A stretch of 35,900 nt of DNA, taken from positions 1 through 35,900 of the forward strand of contig NCRB01000025.1 of assembly GCA_002894665.1 (NCBI GenBank), in the 5' to 3' direction. Position 1 is the stretch's first letter, and every line of letters begins with the position of its first letter. The notes below the pieces were generated by a model. It did not search any database. It was not told where the DNA came from and saw only the letters and a list, made by a program, of their open reading frames with translations. Source of the stretch: Salinivenus iranica. Lineage in GTDB: Bacteria; Bacteroidota; Rhodothermia; Rhodothermales; Salinibacteraceae. Of the stretch, positions 15,626 to 23,717 are shown one piece after another. A program made the position numbers and the translations under genes.

Positions 15626-17458
15626 TTACCTGCGGCCCGACGATGTCTCGGCCCACCACGCACGGAGGGCCCGCTCGAGGGGGGGGTGCTTCTGCAAGAG
15701 GCGCTGGAGTCGACCGAGCGGGAGGACGAGCACCGTGGCCGGTCCGTCGGCGCGGAGCGGGACCTCGGGCGCCGCGCCCCGCACCACCGACCGGAGGTTG
15801 AGGGGCGTGCCGGAGGTCTCCACCGCCTCTCCCTCGCGGCCCCGGATCGGTCCCCCATCGAGCAGCACGGCGAGAGCCGCTGTCTCCTCGCCTTCCGGGA
15901 GCAGGTGCTCCCCGGCCGCCACCATGCGGGTCGTGCCCTCGTTCCGGAGCAGGCGCCAGAGCGCCGCGGGGAGCACTCTGCCAAGGCCGGTCGACGGGGC
16001 GTGGGCGGCCGCCCCCCCATCCGTCCCTCCAACGGCCTCCCCCTCTGCCGACGCGTAGGCTGCCTCCAGGGCCTGCTCGATCGCCGGGTACCGATCGACA
16101 AGGGAGCGAAGCCGGCCGCGCGACACCGCGAGGAGACGAGAGCGCCGCGTGGTCACCAGCGAGCCGTCGTATTGTCCCCCACGTACGAGGGCCTCGTCCC
16201 CGAACACGCCGCCCGGCTCCAGCGTGGCGAGGACCGTTGCCTCGTCGCTCTCGGGCGACTGGTAGCGCACGTCGGCCTCGCCTTCTACGATGAGGAAAAA
16301 GGTGTCGGCCGCCTGCCCCTGCCGCGCCACGTGCCGTTCGGCCTCGACCCGGCGCGTCGGGAGGGACTCGGTCACCGCCCGGAGCTGGCTGGGGCTGAGG
16401 CCGGCGAACAGGGGGATGCGAAGGACTTCCTGCTCCGGGGAAAATGTGTCGGGCGACACGCGGGTGGTCTGGGCCTCTGCGTCGAGCCCCCCGAGCCAGG
16501 CGTCGCGGCCCAGGCGGGGGCCCAGCACCGTGCTCAAGGGCGTCGCGGACACCGACTCGCCCCGCACCGTGAGGGCGAGAGTAAGATCGATGGTCCGGCC
16601 GAGGTACAGCTCCGACAGGTCGACCAGGGCCCGGTGCGCCCGTCCGCCGGGCAAGAACCCGAGGTAGTCCCCGTACGAGAGGTCGCCTACGCGGATCGTG
16701 CCGCCCGCCGTCTGATCCCACGCCCGCCGGCCCAGCACCGCTGCGGTGCCCAGCGCCTGGTTTTGGCCGAAGCGGCCGAGGGTCGTGCGCTGCTCGGGCG
16801 CGAGCTCCATCCACTTGCCGTCGAGCGTCGAGACCGTGACATCGGCTTCGAAGTAATCCTGCAGTATCGACGAGAGGCCGTGGGCCGAGGCGGGCGACTG
16901 GTTGAGCAGGGCCGCGTACCGCAGCAAGGCCTCATCGGGAACGGACAATCGGTCCCGGGCGGCCTCCGTCCCAATCCCCGCAATGGCCCGCAGGTACCGA
17001 GCCGCGGTGCTCTCGCCCGGCGCGCCGGCCTCCATGCCCACGTGGTGGCGCCTTCGGCTCCGGTACTGGAGCGCGATGGGCCGATGAACCAGCAGGTCCA
17101 AAAAGTCCCGCAGGGCCGTGTCGCCAGAGCGGGCCCGGGCCTGCATTTGCTCGGCGTAGGGATCGGGGAGCGGGCCGTGGGGCCCCGTCAGGCTCATAAA
17201 CGAGACCGTCATCTCCACGGGCGCGTCCTCCGCGTCGGGCACCTCGACCGCCACCACCTCGCTGGCCGGGAACGCCCTGCCGTCGTGCGCCCGGAACCGC
17301 ACGGGCTCTTCGGACGGAGATGCACTGGTCCCCACCGGGGCACAGTCCGGGCGGAACCGTTCCAGAAGGCGAACGGCCTCGTAAAAGTCAAACCGGTGGG
17401 CGTCGTCGACCAGCGCCTCCCCTACAGGAGGTTCTGATCGCCGGCTCGGGGGGGCCAT
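15626..17458 (-). CDS. tssG: TssG baseplate protein fused to cyclic-nucleotide-binding-like domains
   Basis: A 610-residue protein from the ATG at 17458 (MAPPSRRSEP). TssG alone is usually about 330-350 residues. Residues about 15-325 are TssG: FYEAVRLLERF, SFMSLTGPHGPLP, FLDLLVHRPIAL and RLGRDAWLG at the expected end. A cyclic-nucleotide-binding-like domain follows at about 346-468, with IPLFAGLSPSQL and GGVFGDEAL. A second, more degenerate copy lies at about 490-605, with LLPEGEE, VLLDGG and LQRLLQKHPPLERAL. In the first copy the CRP-type pocket residues Glu72, Arg82 and Ser83 align with Asp421, Asp431 and Gly432, so cAMP binding is doubtful. The start overlaps the tssF end by 37 bases. A longer frame to 17638 lies inside tssF and is rejected. 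Confidence 0.9.
   Translation of the reverse strand: MAPPSRRSEPPVGEALVDDAHRFDFYEAVRLLERFRPDCAPVGTSASPSEEPVRFRAHDGRAFPASEVVAVEVPDAEDAPVEMTVSFMSLTGPHGPLPDPYAEQMQARARSGDTALRDFLDLLVHRPIALQYRSRRRHHVGMEAGAPGESTAARYLRAIAGIGTEAARDRLSVPDEALLRYAALLNQSPASAHGLSSILQDYFEADVTVSTLDGKWMELAPEQRTTLGRFGQNQALGTAAVLGRRAWDQTAGGTIRVGDLSYGDYLGFLPGGRAHRALVDLSELYLGRTIDLTLALTVRGESVSATPLSTVLGPRLGRDAWLGGLDAEAQTTRVSPDTFSPEQEVLRIPLFAGLSPSQLRAVTESLPTRRVEAERHVARQGQAADTFFLIVEGEADVRYQSPESDEATVLATLEPGGVFGDEALVRGGQYDGSLVTTRRSRLLAVSRGRLRSLVDRYPAIEQALEAAYASAEGEAVGGTDGGAAAHAPSTGLGRVLPAALWRLLRNEGTTRMVAAGEHLLPEGEETAALAVLLDGGPIRGREGEAVETSGTPLNLRSVVRGAAPEVPLRADGPATVLVLPLGRLQRLLQKHPPLERALRAWWAETSSGRR
15659..15961 (-). other. Degenerate cNMP-binding-like domain 2 of TssG
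   Basis: TssG residues about 500-600. It repeats the layout of domain 1: a hydrophobic start (LWRLLRNEGTTRMVAAG), PEGEETAALAVLLDGG, then ATVLVLPLGRLQRLL. The phosphate-binding cassette is not recognisable. Assigned by internal resemblance only. Confidence 0.5.
16055..16423 (-). other. cNMP-binding-like domain 1 of TssG
   Basis: TssG residues 346-468. Jelly-roll pattern with VARQGQAADTFFLIVEGEADV and the cassette FGDEALVRGGQYDGSLV, which aligns without gaps to the CRP cassette. The phosphate-binding arginine is replaced by aspartate. Confidence 0.75.
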
Positions 17459-19224
17459 CGGTGCCAGGTGCCGTCGCGTTGATTCGAAGAGAGTACGAGT
17501 TGGGTAAAGGAATCGACGGAGGCGTGCAGTCCAACGACGTGGTTGAGCACGGCGCCGAGCAGAAAGGCGCTCGACCCGACGAACGAGCGCTCGTCGACGG
17601 TCAGGACGACCTCCGTGCCCCGACAGTAGCCCCGCCACGCCTCGTCCCCCACGCGCCGCGCCACCGTCTGCGTGGAGAGGGCCCGGAGGCCCTCCAGCTG
17701 CTGCTCAAAGTCGGCGGGCGCCCCGCCGCTGTAGAGGCGGAGCCGCTCACGGAGGGCGTCGAGGCTTTCCGGGCGGCTGGAAAGGGACAGGTGGTTGAGC
17801 GTCAGATTGGAGACCAGCTGCCACAGGTGTTCTCCGCCGAGGGGCGGGTCGATCGGATTCGAGGGCGTCGCCACGCCTGTTATCTCGGTCACCGGAAGCC
17901 CCTGATCGGACGTGTACTGGGCCTGCGGCGGAATATCCTCTGGCAGGCGCCGGTTCGTGCAGAGCACGTGCCCGTACACCGTCTCGTCGGCGGGGCGTGT
18001 GGGGTCGAGGTCGCGATCGACAAACGAGACGACGAGGTCCGTCCCCTCGTGGTGCGGATGCGGTCGGCGCTCGGTATACCAGAAGGCCGACGGCCCCTCG
18101 GGCCGGGTTCGGTGATCGAAGCCGAAGTACGGTCGGTACGTCCGCCCCGCTTCCGGATCGCGGGTACTGCGGATGGACTCGACCGAGTGAATCTCGGTCG
18201 TCTCCTCCCGGCGCCGGTCGGCCACCAGCCGGTACTCCACCTGCCGTTGGTCAACGCGGAGGGGGTCGGTGGTGCGCCGAAACAGGTTGACGGCCGGCGT
18301 GCAGTTGAGCCGCACGTTTTGGGCGCTAACCTGCACCGTGTCGTCAGGCGGTCGGTCGAGCAGCGCGAGCACGTCCACGTAGTTCTCGCCCGGGCTCCGA
18401 TCCAGGTGCCGAAGATTCGCGAAGAGGTACTTTCGCGGGAAAGTGGCGTATTCCTGGATGAGGCGGTGAGCGTCGTGGGCGTGGTCGGGGGCCGGCAGAG
18501 TGGCCTCTTCTTCGTCAAAGCCGACGGGCCGCAGGGCGTCGGTCGGCAAAAACTCCGGCGTGCTCTGATCCTCGTCGAGAAGCACCACCCGGCGCGTGTG
18601 AGCAAAGAGCAACTCGTAGAGGCTGGAGGTCAGCTGCGGGTCGCCCGCCAGGTGCAGGCGCACCTGCCGGAGGTCGTAGTCGGACCAGACGCCGTCGTCG
18701 CACCGAATGCGAAGGCGAAGCACCGCTTCCACCTCGTGCGCGCCCGAGAGCACATCGTAGCGGTCCCGCGGTTCTATTGCGACCTGCGTCACCGAGAACG
18801 GCCAGAGCGTGAGCGGGTAGGCTGTGCGAAAGCGACAGGTCTCCCCCGTCGGGGCGTCGAGGTAGAGCGGCGTCTCGGCGGGCACCTGCGTGCCGTCGCC
18901 CGGCACGCCCTGGTCCAGGTCCACCGCAAACTGCACGATGGACTGGGCCGGGACGGGCGACACCAGCTGCGGATACAGCACCCCCAGCAGCCCCGTCGTG
19001 AGGCGAGGCATGTCGCGCTCGATGTTGTACTGGACCCGCCCGCAGAGAAACGCGAGCGACTCGATGAGCCGTTCCATGTGCGGATCAGGGCTTTCCTGAT
19101 CACCAAGCGCCAGCCGACGCGCCACCTTCGGGTACGCCTCCGCAAAGGTCTGCCCCATCTCACGGAGGGCCTGCAGCTCGCGCCGGTAATAGGGCAGCAG
19201 TGTATCGAGGGCCTCGGAAGGCAT
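17422..19224 (-). CDS. tssF: TssF baseplate protein
   Basis: A 600-residue TssF/ImpG/VasA family protein, part of the TssEFGK baseplate wedge. The N-terminus is typical: LLPYYRRELQALREMG, FAEAYPKVARRLAL, DPHMERLIESLAFL, then RDMPRLTTGLLGVLYPQ. A later LFRRTTDPLRV and YRPYFG are also in family style, and the length is normal. It begins 38 bases after the tssE stop. Its last 37 bases overlap the start of tssG, in line with the obligate TssF-TssG complex and coupled translation. Confidence 0.95.
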   Translation of the reverse strand: MPSEALDTLLPYYRRELQALREMGQTFAEAYPKVARRLALGDQESPDPHMERLIESLAFLCGRVQYNIERDMPRLTTGLLGVLYPQLVSPVPAQSIVQFAVDLDQGVPGDGTQVPAETPLYLDAPTGETCRFRTAYPLTLWPFSVTQVAIEPRDRYDVLSGAHEVEAVLRLRIRCDDGVWSDYDLRQVRLHLAGDPQLTSSLYELLFAHTRRVVLLDEDQSTPEFLPTDALRPVGFDEEEATLPAPDHAHDAHRLIQEYATFPRKYLFANLRHLDRSPGENYVDVLALLDRPPDDTVQVSAQNVRLNCTPAVNLFRRTTDPLRVDQRQVEYRLVADRRREETTEIHSVESIRSTRDPEAGRTYRPYFGFDHRTRPEGPSAFWYTERRPHPHHEGTDLVVSFVDRDLDPTRPADETVYGHVLCTNRRLPEDIPPQAQYTSDQGLPVTEITGVATPSNPIDPPLGGEHLWQLVSNLTLNHLSLSSRPESLDALRERLRLYSGGAPADFEQQLEGLRALSTQTVARRVGDEAWRGYCRGTEVVLTVDERSFVGSSAFLLGAVLNHVVGLHASVDSFTQLVLSSNQRDGTWHRWPPRAGDQNLL

Positions 19225-19262
19225 GCGACGTGCGAGGGGAATGAAACAAGGGCGGCCGGTCG

Positions 19263-19718
19263 TCAGCCGCTCGTGCGAATCTTGAAGGGAAAGGCCACGG
19301 GCCGGCGCACCTCGCCGACCACCAGCAGGGCCTCCACCCGCGCGGTCACCCGGCCCGGCGCAAGGGCCGGCTCCACCGTCACGCGAACGTCGTGGAGGCG
19401 GGGTTCAAACGCCTCGATGGCCCGTCGCACCTCGCGGGCCACCTTGTTGAGAGCCTGCTGATTCCCGGGCGACACCGGCGCAAAATCCGGAAGGCCGTAC
19501 TCCGTGACGGTGCGCTCTCCACGCAGCGGCCGGTCCCGCACCAGCGTCCGGCGGGTGCTGAGCAGCCACTCCAGGTCGCGCCGCACGAAGGCCTTCAGTT
19601 CCTCGGCCGTGGCAGTGCGACGAAGCGTCCCCTCAGACGTGTCTCCCGGCCTCTCGTCGAGCAGGCGATCTAGGAGAGACAAGCGAGCACGGGGGTCGTC
19701 CGGTTCGGGAGGGGGCAT
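19263..19718 (-). CDS. tssE: TssE gp25-like baseplate protein
   Basis: A 151-residue protein of the gp25-like lysozyme-fold family that has no enzyme activity. It sits in the baseplate wedge and helps start sheath polymerisation. Seen are LSLLDRLLDERP, then VRRDLEWLLSTRR, TVTEYGLPDF (the usual Y-G-L-P-D motif) and a C-terminal beta part ending VAFPFKIRTSG. Length and position between hcp and tssF are as expected. It starts 63 bases after the hcp stop. Confidence 0.93.
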   Translation of the reverse strand: MPPPEPDDPRARLSLLDRLLDERPGDTSEGTLRRTATAEELKAFVRRDLEWLLSTRRTLVRDRPLRGERTVTEYGLPDFAPVSPGNQQALNKVAREVRRAIEAFEPRLHDVRVTVEPALAPGRVTARVEALLVVGEVRRPVAFPFKIRTSG

Positions 19719-19781
19719 GGCTCAACTCTCTGCCCCTTTGGCCCGGGCCCCCGACTCGCCGGGGGCCCCGGACCCGTTGGG

Positions 19782-20279
19782 CTACGAGATCTTGTTGGTC
19801 GTGAGATCGTGCGTCACGGGCTGCGCCGAACCGGCCTCGCCCGTCTCCTTCTGTGGCGTGTAGGTGTAGGTGATCTTCCCGTAGGTGAGCTCAATCTCCT
19901 CCGTCGGGATGTCGCCTTCTCCGCCGACCACGTTGTAGTCCGAGACGATGACCTTCTCCATTTCGATCTGGAGGTACTTAATCGGCTCGCCCGTATTGCC
20001 GTCGGCCCGGTAGGCCTGCATCACTGCCTTTTCGATGTGCTGTCCTGTCCAGCACATCTTCACCAAGTCGTCGGTCGCCGAATCAATGTGCTTTCGAAAG
20101 GTGAAGGGGCTGTGGTTGACCCGCTCCACGGTGCCGCCCCCCGCCGAGCTGCGGTTGGGAGACTGCGGCTGATCGAAGTGATGCTGCCACCCGAGCACCT
20201 CCACCCAGTCTTCGTGGTTCTGGTCGGTGCTTTCGCCCGTAATGTCAGGGCCGGTGAAATTGATATAAACGTTGGTCAT
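19782..20279 (-). CDS. hcp: Hcp (TssD) tube protein
   Basis: A 165-residue Hcp, the subunit of the hexameric rings stacked into the inner tube and a secreted hallmark of T6SS. Seen are YINFTGPDITGES near the start, VEVLGWQHHFDQP, FTFRKHIDSATDDLVKMCWTG (the typical HxxxK/T-x-D segment) and IELTYGKITYTYTPQ near the end. There is no C-terminal toxin extension. The gene is set apart from tssC by a terminator-like hairpin and a putative -7 element, which fits a need for far more Hcp than baseplate proteins. Confidence 0.95.
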   Translation of the reverse strand: MTNVYINFTGPDITGESTDQNHEDWVEVLGWQHHFDQPQSPNRSSAGGGTVERVNHSPFTFRKHIDSATDDLVKMCWTGQHIEKAVMQAYRADGNTGEPIKYLQIEMEKVIVSDYNVVGGEGDIPTEEIELTYGKITYTYTPQKETGEAGSAQPVTHDLTTNKIS

Positions 20280-20292
20280 GGGACTGTCGGAT

Positions 20293-20300
20293 CAAATTTA
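20293..20300 (-). promoter_or_regulatory. Putative -7 element of an hcp promoter
   Basis: On the minus strand this reads TAAATTTG, an exact match to the TAnnTTTG -7 consensus of Bacteroidota promoters, 13 bases before the hcp ATG. No clear -33 TTG was found at the usual distance. The call depends on the host using this promoter type. Confidence 0.45.
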
Positions 20301-20315
20301 TAATCAGTGAAGAGG

Positions 20316-20346
20316 AAAAACGGGGCCCGGCGAGGCCAGCGCCCCG
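20316..20346 (-). terminator. Intrinsic terminator between tssC and hcp
   Basis: CGGGGC (20341-20346 read on the minus strand) pairs with GCCCCG (20321-20326). GGC/GCC pairing inside the loop is also possible, and five T residues follow on the minus strand (20316-20320). It lies just after the tssC stop and before the putative hcp promoter, and would reduce read-through from the upstream operon. Confidence 0.6.
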
Positions 20347-20357
20347 AAAACCGTTCG

Positions 20358-21836
20358 TTACGCCGGTTCGGGAAGCTCGGCCACCATGCGAATCGAGGCC
20401 GTCAGCTCTTCCAGCTGGAAGTGCGGGCGGACGAACACCGTCGCGTCGTAGGCGCCCGGCTTGCTGGGCTTCTCGACGACGTCGATGCGCGCCTCGCGGA
20501 GCGGATACTGTGCTTTCAGCTCCTGCCCGGCGTCGTCCTTGCCGAGGGTGTACTGGTTGATCCAGCGGTTGAGGAACGTCGAGACGTCGTCCTTCGACTG
20601 GAAGCTCCCGATCTTGTCGCGCATGATGGCCTTGATGTAGTGCGCAAAGCGAGAGGAGGCCATGATGTACGGCAGGCGCGCTGAGAGGGCCGCGTTGGCG
20701 GTAGCCTCGTCCGTGTCGTACTCCTTCGGCTTGTTCGTCGTCTGCCCGCTGAAGAAGGCCGCCCGGTCGGTTTCCTTGTCGTGCACCAGCGAGATGAAGC
20801 CCAGCGTCGAGAGCTCATTCTCGCGCCGATCGGTAATTGCAACCTCCGTCGGCGTCTTAATCGCCACGTCGCCGTCGTCGGTTTTGAAGGCGTGCGTGGG
20901 GAGGCCTTCCACGAGTCCGCCGCCTTCTACCCCCCGAATGGCGGCGCACCACTTGTACTTCGCGAAGGCGTTGGTCATGCGCTCGCCGAGGGCGTAGGCC
21001 GCGTTGCCCCAGAGGTAGCGATCGTGATCCGTGCCGTGCACGTCCTCGACGAACTCGAAGTCGTCGGCCGGCTTCTCCTCCGGGTCGTACGGCTCACGGA
21101 TCAGCATGCGCGGAAGCGTAAGCGCCACGTACCGCGAGTCCTCGCTCTCGCGAAACGAGCGCCACTTCGTCAGCTCCGTGCTCTCGAAGATTTTCGACAG
21201 GTCTCGCGGCTTGTCCAGCTCCGTCCAGCTGTCCATATCGAAGAGTTCCGGCGAGGGCGAGCTGACAAATGGCGCGTGCGCGGCCGACGCCACGCTCGAC
21301 ATGCCGTCGAGAAACGACATGTCTTTAGAGCTGCGATCGATCTCGTAGTCGCCCACGAGCAGGCCGTAAGGACTGCCCCCAAAGGTACCGTACTCTTTCT
21401 CGTAGATCTTTTTGAAGAGCTGGCTCTGGTCAAACTCGACAGCCTTCTCTAGGTCGTCGAGCAGTTCTTCCTTCGAGGCATTGAGCAGACGAAGCTTCAG
21501 CGTGCGACTCGTCTCGGTGTTGAACACCAGGTGTGAGAGGCCGCGCCAGGAGGCCTCCAGGTCCTGAAACTTGTCGTGGTGAAGGATTTCGTTGACCTGT
21601 TCGGAGAGCAGCTCGTCGATCTCGGCAATTCGCTCCTCAATCGAACTGAGCGTATCGGCGTGCACGGTCATGTCCTCCTCCATCACCTGATCGACGAACT
21701 CGCCGACCAGGCTCTTGGCGCGCTCTTCCTGCTCCTCGCTCCGTGCCATCTTTCCTTCCTGCACGATGCGATCGAGGGTGCTTTCTGCTTCGGTTTGGGT
21801 TCCGTTCTGTGCTTGGGTCTCGGTGTCTTCAGCCAT
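20358..21836 (-). CDS. tssC: TssC large sheath protein
   Basis: A 492-residue protein from the ATG at 21836 (MAEDTETQ), the large subunit of the contractile TssBC sheath. Family marks are FQDLEASWRGLSHLV, KEYGTFGGSPYGLLVGDYE, ALTLPRMLIREPY and FVEDVHGTDHDRYLWGNAAY. A C-terminal part follows with RLPYIMASSRFAHYIKAI and LNRWINQY. Length is normal. A longer frame to 21902 exists, but the extra residues lie beyond the usual start. It is 71 bases downstream of tssB, its obligate partner. Confidence 0.96.
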   Translation of the reverse strand: MAEDTETQAQNGTQTEAESTLDRIVQEGKMARSEEQEERAKSLVGEFVDQVMEEDMTVHADTLSSIEERIAEIDELLSEQVNEILHHDKFQDLEASWRGLSHLVFNTETSRTLKLRLLNASKEELLDDLEKAVEFDQSQLFKKIYEKEYGTFGGSPYGLLVGDYEIDRSSKDMSFLDGMSSVASAAHAPFVSSPSPELFDMDSWTELDKPRDLSKIFESTELTKWRSFRESEDSRYVALTLPRMLIREPYDPEEKPADDFEFVEDVHGTDHDRYLWGNAAYALGERMTNAFAKYKWCAAIRGVEGGGLVEGLPTHAFKTDDGDVAIKTPTEVAITDRRENELSTLGFISLVHDKETDRAAFFSGQTTNKPKEYDTDEATANAALSARLPYIMASSRFAHYIKAIMRDKIGSFQSKDDVSTFLNRWINQYTLGKDDAGQELKAQYPLREARIDVVEKPSKPGAYDATVFVRPHFQLEELTASIRMVAELPEPA

Positions 21837-21907
21837 GAGACTATGGGTTCTGTGACGAAGGGGAGTGAAGGGAAGGGCGGGGCCGAACGGATCCGGCGCC
21901 ACCGGGG

Positions 21908-22438
21908 CTACACGGCGTCCGCCTCGTCCTCGTCGGCGGCGTCTCCGTTTGCCTCGAGCGACTCGCGGATTTCCTCTTGCACCTCGGTGTTGTCGAGGAT
22001 GTCCCGGAGGAGCGACTCCAGCTTGGCATTGCCCTCCAGCTTGGCTGCGAGGTCGGACAATCGCTGCCGCGCCTCAAAGAGCTGGCGGAGCGGCTCCACC
22101 TGCCGGACGACCTCCGAGGGGGTGAAGTCCTCCATATCCTCAAACTCAAGGCTCACGTTGAGCTGATCATCCGCATCGTCGGTGAGCTTGTTGTCGACCC
22201 GGAAGTTGAGCTCCGGATTGATCGAGCCGAGGACCTCGTTGAAGTTGTCGCGATCGATCTCGGTGAACTTCCGGTCCTTGAGGGGCGGTTTGCCCTGGTC
22301 CCCGGAGAGGTCCGCGAGGACACCGACGATGAAGGGAAGCTCCCGCTTCTCGATGGCGTCGCCGGTTTCGACGTCGTAGGTGATCTGCACCCGGGGCGGG
22401 CGCACGCGGTCCAATTTGTGCTGCGTACTTTCGGCCAT
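21908..22438 (-). CDS. tssB: TssB small sheath protein
   Basis: A 176-residue TssB/ImpB/VipA protein that pairs with TssC to build the sheath. Seen are RPPRVQITYDVETGDA, KRELPFIVGVLADLSG, KPPLKDRKFTEIDRDNFNEV, then LRQLFEARQRLSDLAAKL and a helical end. The tail (about 155-176) is very acidic, with EANGDAADEDEADA, in line with a high-salt host. The ATG lies 161 bases after the tssA stop, a gap that holds two hairpins. Confidence 0.95.
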   Translation of the reverse strand: MAESTQHKLDRVRPPRVQITYDVETGDAIEKRELPFIVGVLADLSGDQGKPPLKDRKFTEIDRDNFNEVLGSINPELNFRVDNKLTDDADDQLNVSLEFEDMEDFTPSEVVRQVEPLRQLFEARQRLSDLAAKLEGNAKLESLLRDILDNTEVQEEIRESLEANGDAADEDEADAV

Positions 22439-22507
22439 GGGCCTGTGCTGCTTGTGAAGGAAGTGAGCGTCGATGAACGTGAGGACGGCCGTGCGTGCAT
22501 CCTGCGG

Positions 22508-22545
22508 GCAGGCCGCCTGCCGACCGAGGCGTTGCTGCCTCGGTT
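22508..22545. other. Two adjacent hairpins in the tssA-tssB gap
   Basis: ACCGAGGC-GTTGCT-GCCTCGGT (22524-22545) and GGCAGG-CCG-CCTGCC (22508-22522) form two perfect stem-loops side by side. No T tract follows on the minus strand. They may set mRNA processing or pausing between tssA and the highly expressed sheath and tube genes. Confidence 0.5.
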
Positions 22546-22599
22546 GTGTGTGGAGAGTCGATGTTGTGTGCGTTGGAAGAGGGAGTCACGAAACGGGGA

Positions 22600-23688
22600 T
22601 TACGCGGGGTCGTCGCGAGGGCGCGCATCGTCCATGCCCAGCAGTTCGTAGATCTCATCGAGGTCGTCGCCGCTCTTCACGAGTTCGTGCAACAGCTCAT
22701 CGAGCGACATGCTGCCCCACGATACGGCCCGCTTGACGAGGTAGGGTGTGGGGCTGTGCGGTTCGGTCCGAAGTAGGAACTCAGCGGCCTCCCAGAGCAG
22801 CTGGTAGGCTTCTGCCCGGCTTTGAATGGTGACGTTCCCGACCTCCGCAGGCTCGGATTCGCCGGCGGCGTTGGGCATCCAGTCGGGCGTCTTCTCACCG
22901 TCGTCCGCTTCAGGCTCGGGCTCTTCGGTCGGTTCGCGCTCGGTCAGCACCCGCTGCCCAAAGCTGCGCATCTCGCGGAGGGTGTCTTTCCAGCGGTCGA
23001 GCCCCGCGACATCGGGATCACACCGATCCGCCAGGAGGCGTTCGAGGGCCTGCGAGGCATCAAGCAGTTCGTCGAGGCCCGCAACGAGGTCCTGGTAGTA
23101 GGCGGTTGGGGTGAGCGTCACGCTCGTGCGTACATCGCTTCGGGTGGGCTGGTCGTCCGTGGCCTCCGCCTCGGGAGCGGCCCGTTCCCAGTCGACCAGC
23201 GTGAACGTGTCGGCTTCCCCCGACACGTCCGGCGCGGTGAGAGGCACCGACTTGAGCGTGGGGGACAGCTTGTCGTTGACCCACCGGATGGGCGCCAGCC
23301 GGAACTCCAGGTCCCCGTCCCTGATCGGCGGGTACACGTCGGCCCAGAACCCCTCCACCAGGCCGGCCATCAGGTCGATTCCGGCGGCGGCGCCCCCCAC
23401 CCCGTAGCGATGAATCCAGGCCTCGGTGAGCCACGCGGCGAGTTGCAGGTCCTTGGTTTTTGTTTCGAGGGCGTCGGTGCACAGGCGCTCCACCGCCTCC
23501 CAGTCCGCGGTGTCGAGCTCTCGCTCGTAGATGCCCTGCGGAAGGGACGGGTTGTCCGCATGCCGGGCGTCTTTCACCGCGTCGTAGGTGCCCTCATAGC
23601 GGAGGGACGTGCCCGCCGGCTGATCGGGGGATATGGGGTCGAGGAGTCGCTCGACGTCAACCGGAATGTCGTGAATGGTGTGAGCCAT
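22600..23688 (-). CDS. tssA: TssA (ImpA-type) assembly protein
   Basis: A 362-residue protein from the ATG at 23688 (MAHTIHDIPV). TssA proteins prime and coordinate tube and sheath polymerisation from the baseplate. The ImpA_N domain (about 8-140) shows SPDQPAGTSLRYEGTYD and DLQLAAWLTEAW. The C-terminal part (about 290-350) has SRAEAYQLLWEAAEFLL, EPHSPTPYLVKRAVSWG and LDELLHELV, typical of the family. An acidic linker (about 260-285) joins the two. A longer frame to 24147 runs inside tssM and is rejected. It starts 30 bases after the tssM stop. Confidence 0.93.
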   Translation of the reverse strand: MAHTIHDIPVDVERLLDPISPDQPAGTSLRYEGTYDAVKDARHADNPSLPQGIYERELDTADWEAVERLCTDALETKTKDLQLAAWLTEAWIHRYGVGGAAAGIDLMAGLVEGFWADVYPPIRDGDLEFRLAPIRWVNDKLSPTLKSVPLTAPDVSGEADTFTLVDWERAAPEAEATDDQPTRSDVRTSVTLTPTAYYQDLVAGLDELLDASQALERLLADRCDPDVAGLDRWKDTLREMRSFGQRVLTEREPTEEPEPEADDGEKTPDWMPNAAGESEPAEVGNVTIQSRAEAYQLLWEAAEFLLRTEPHSPTPYLVKRAVSWGSMSLDELLHELVKSGDDLDEIYELLGMDDARPRDDPA

Positions 23689-23717
23689 GGCACGGCGGGA
23701 CGAACGAAACAAACGAA

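Noticed and set aside
15461-17437. 658-residue plus-strand open frame opposite tssG and clpV
   Set aside because: Antisense shadow with no family signature, while both minus-strand genes are well supported.
17459-17638. N-terminal extension of tssG
   Set aside because: The Arg-rich extra 60 residues overlap tssF. The start at 17458 gives a normal TssG beginning.
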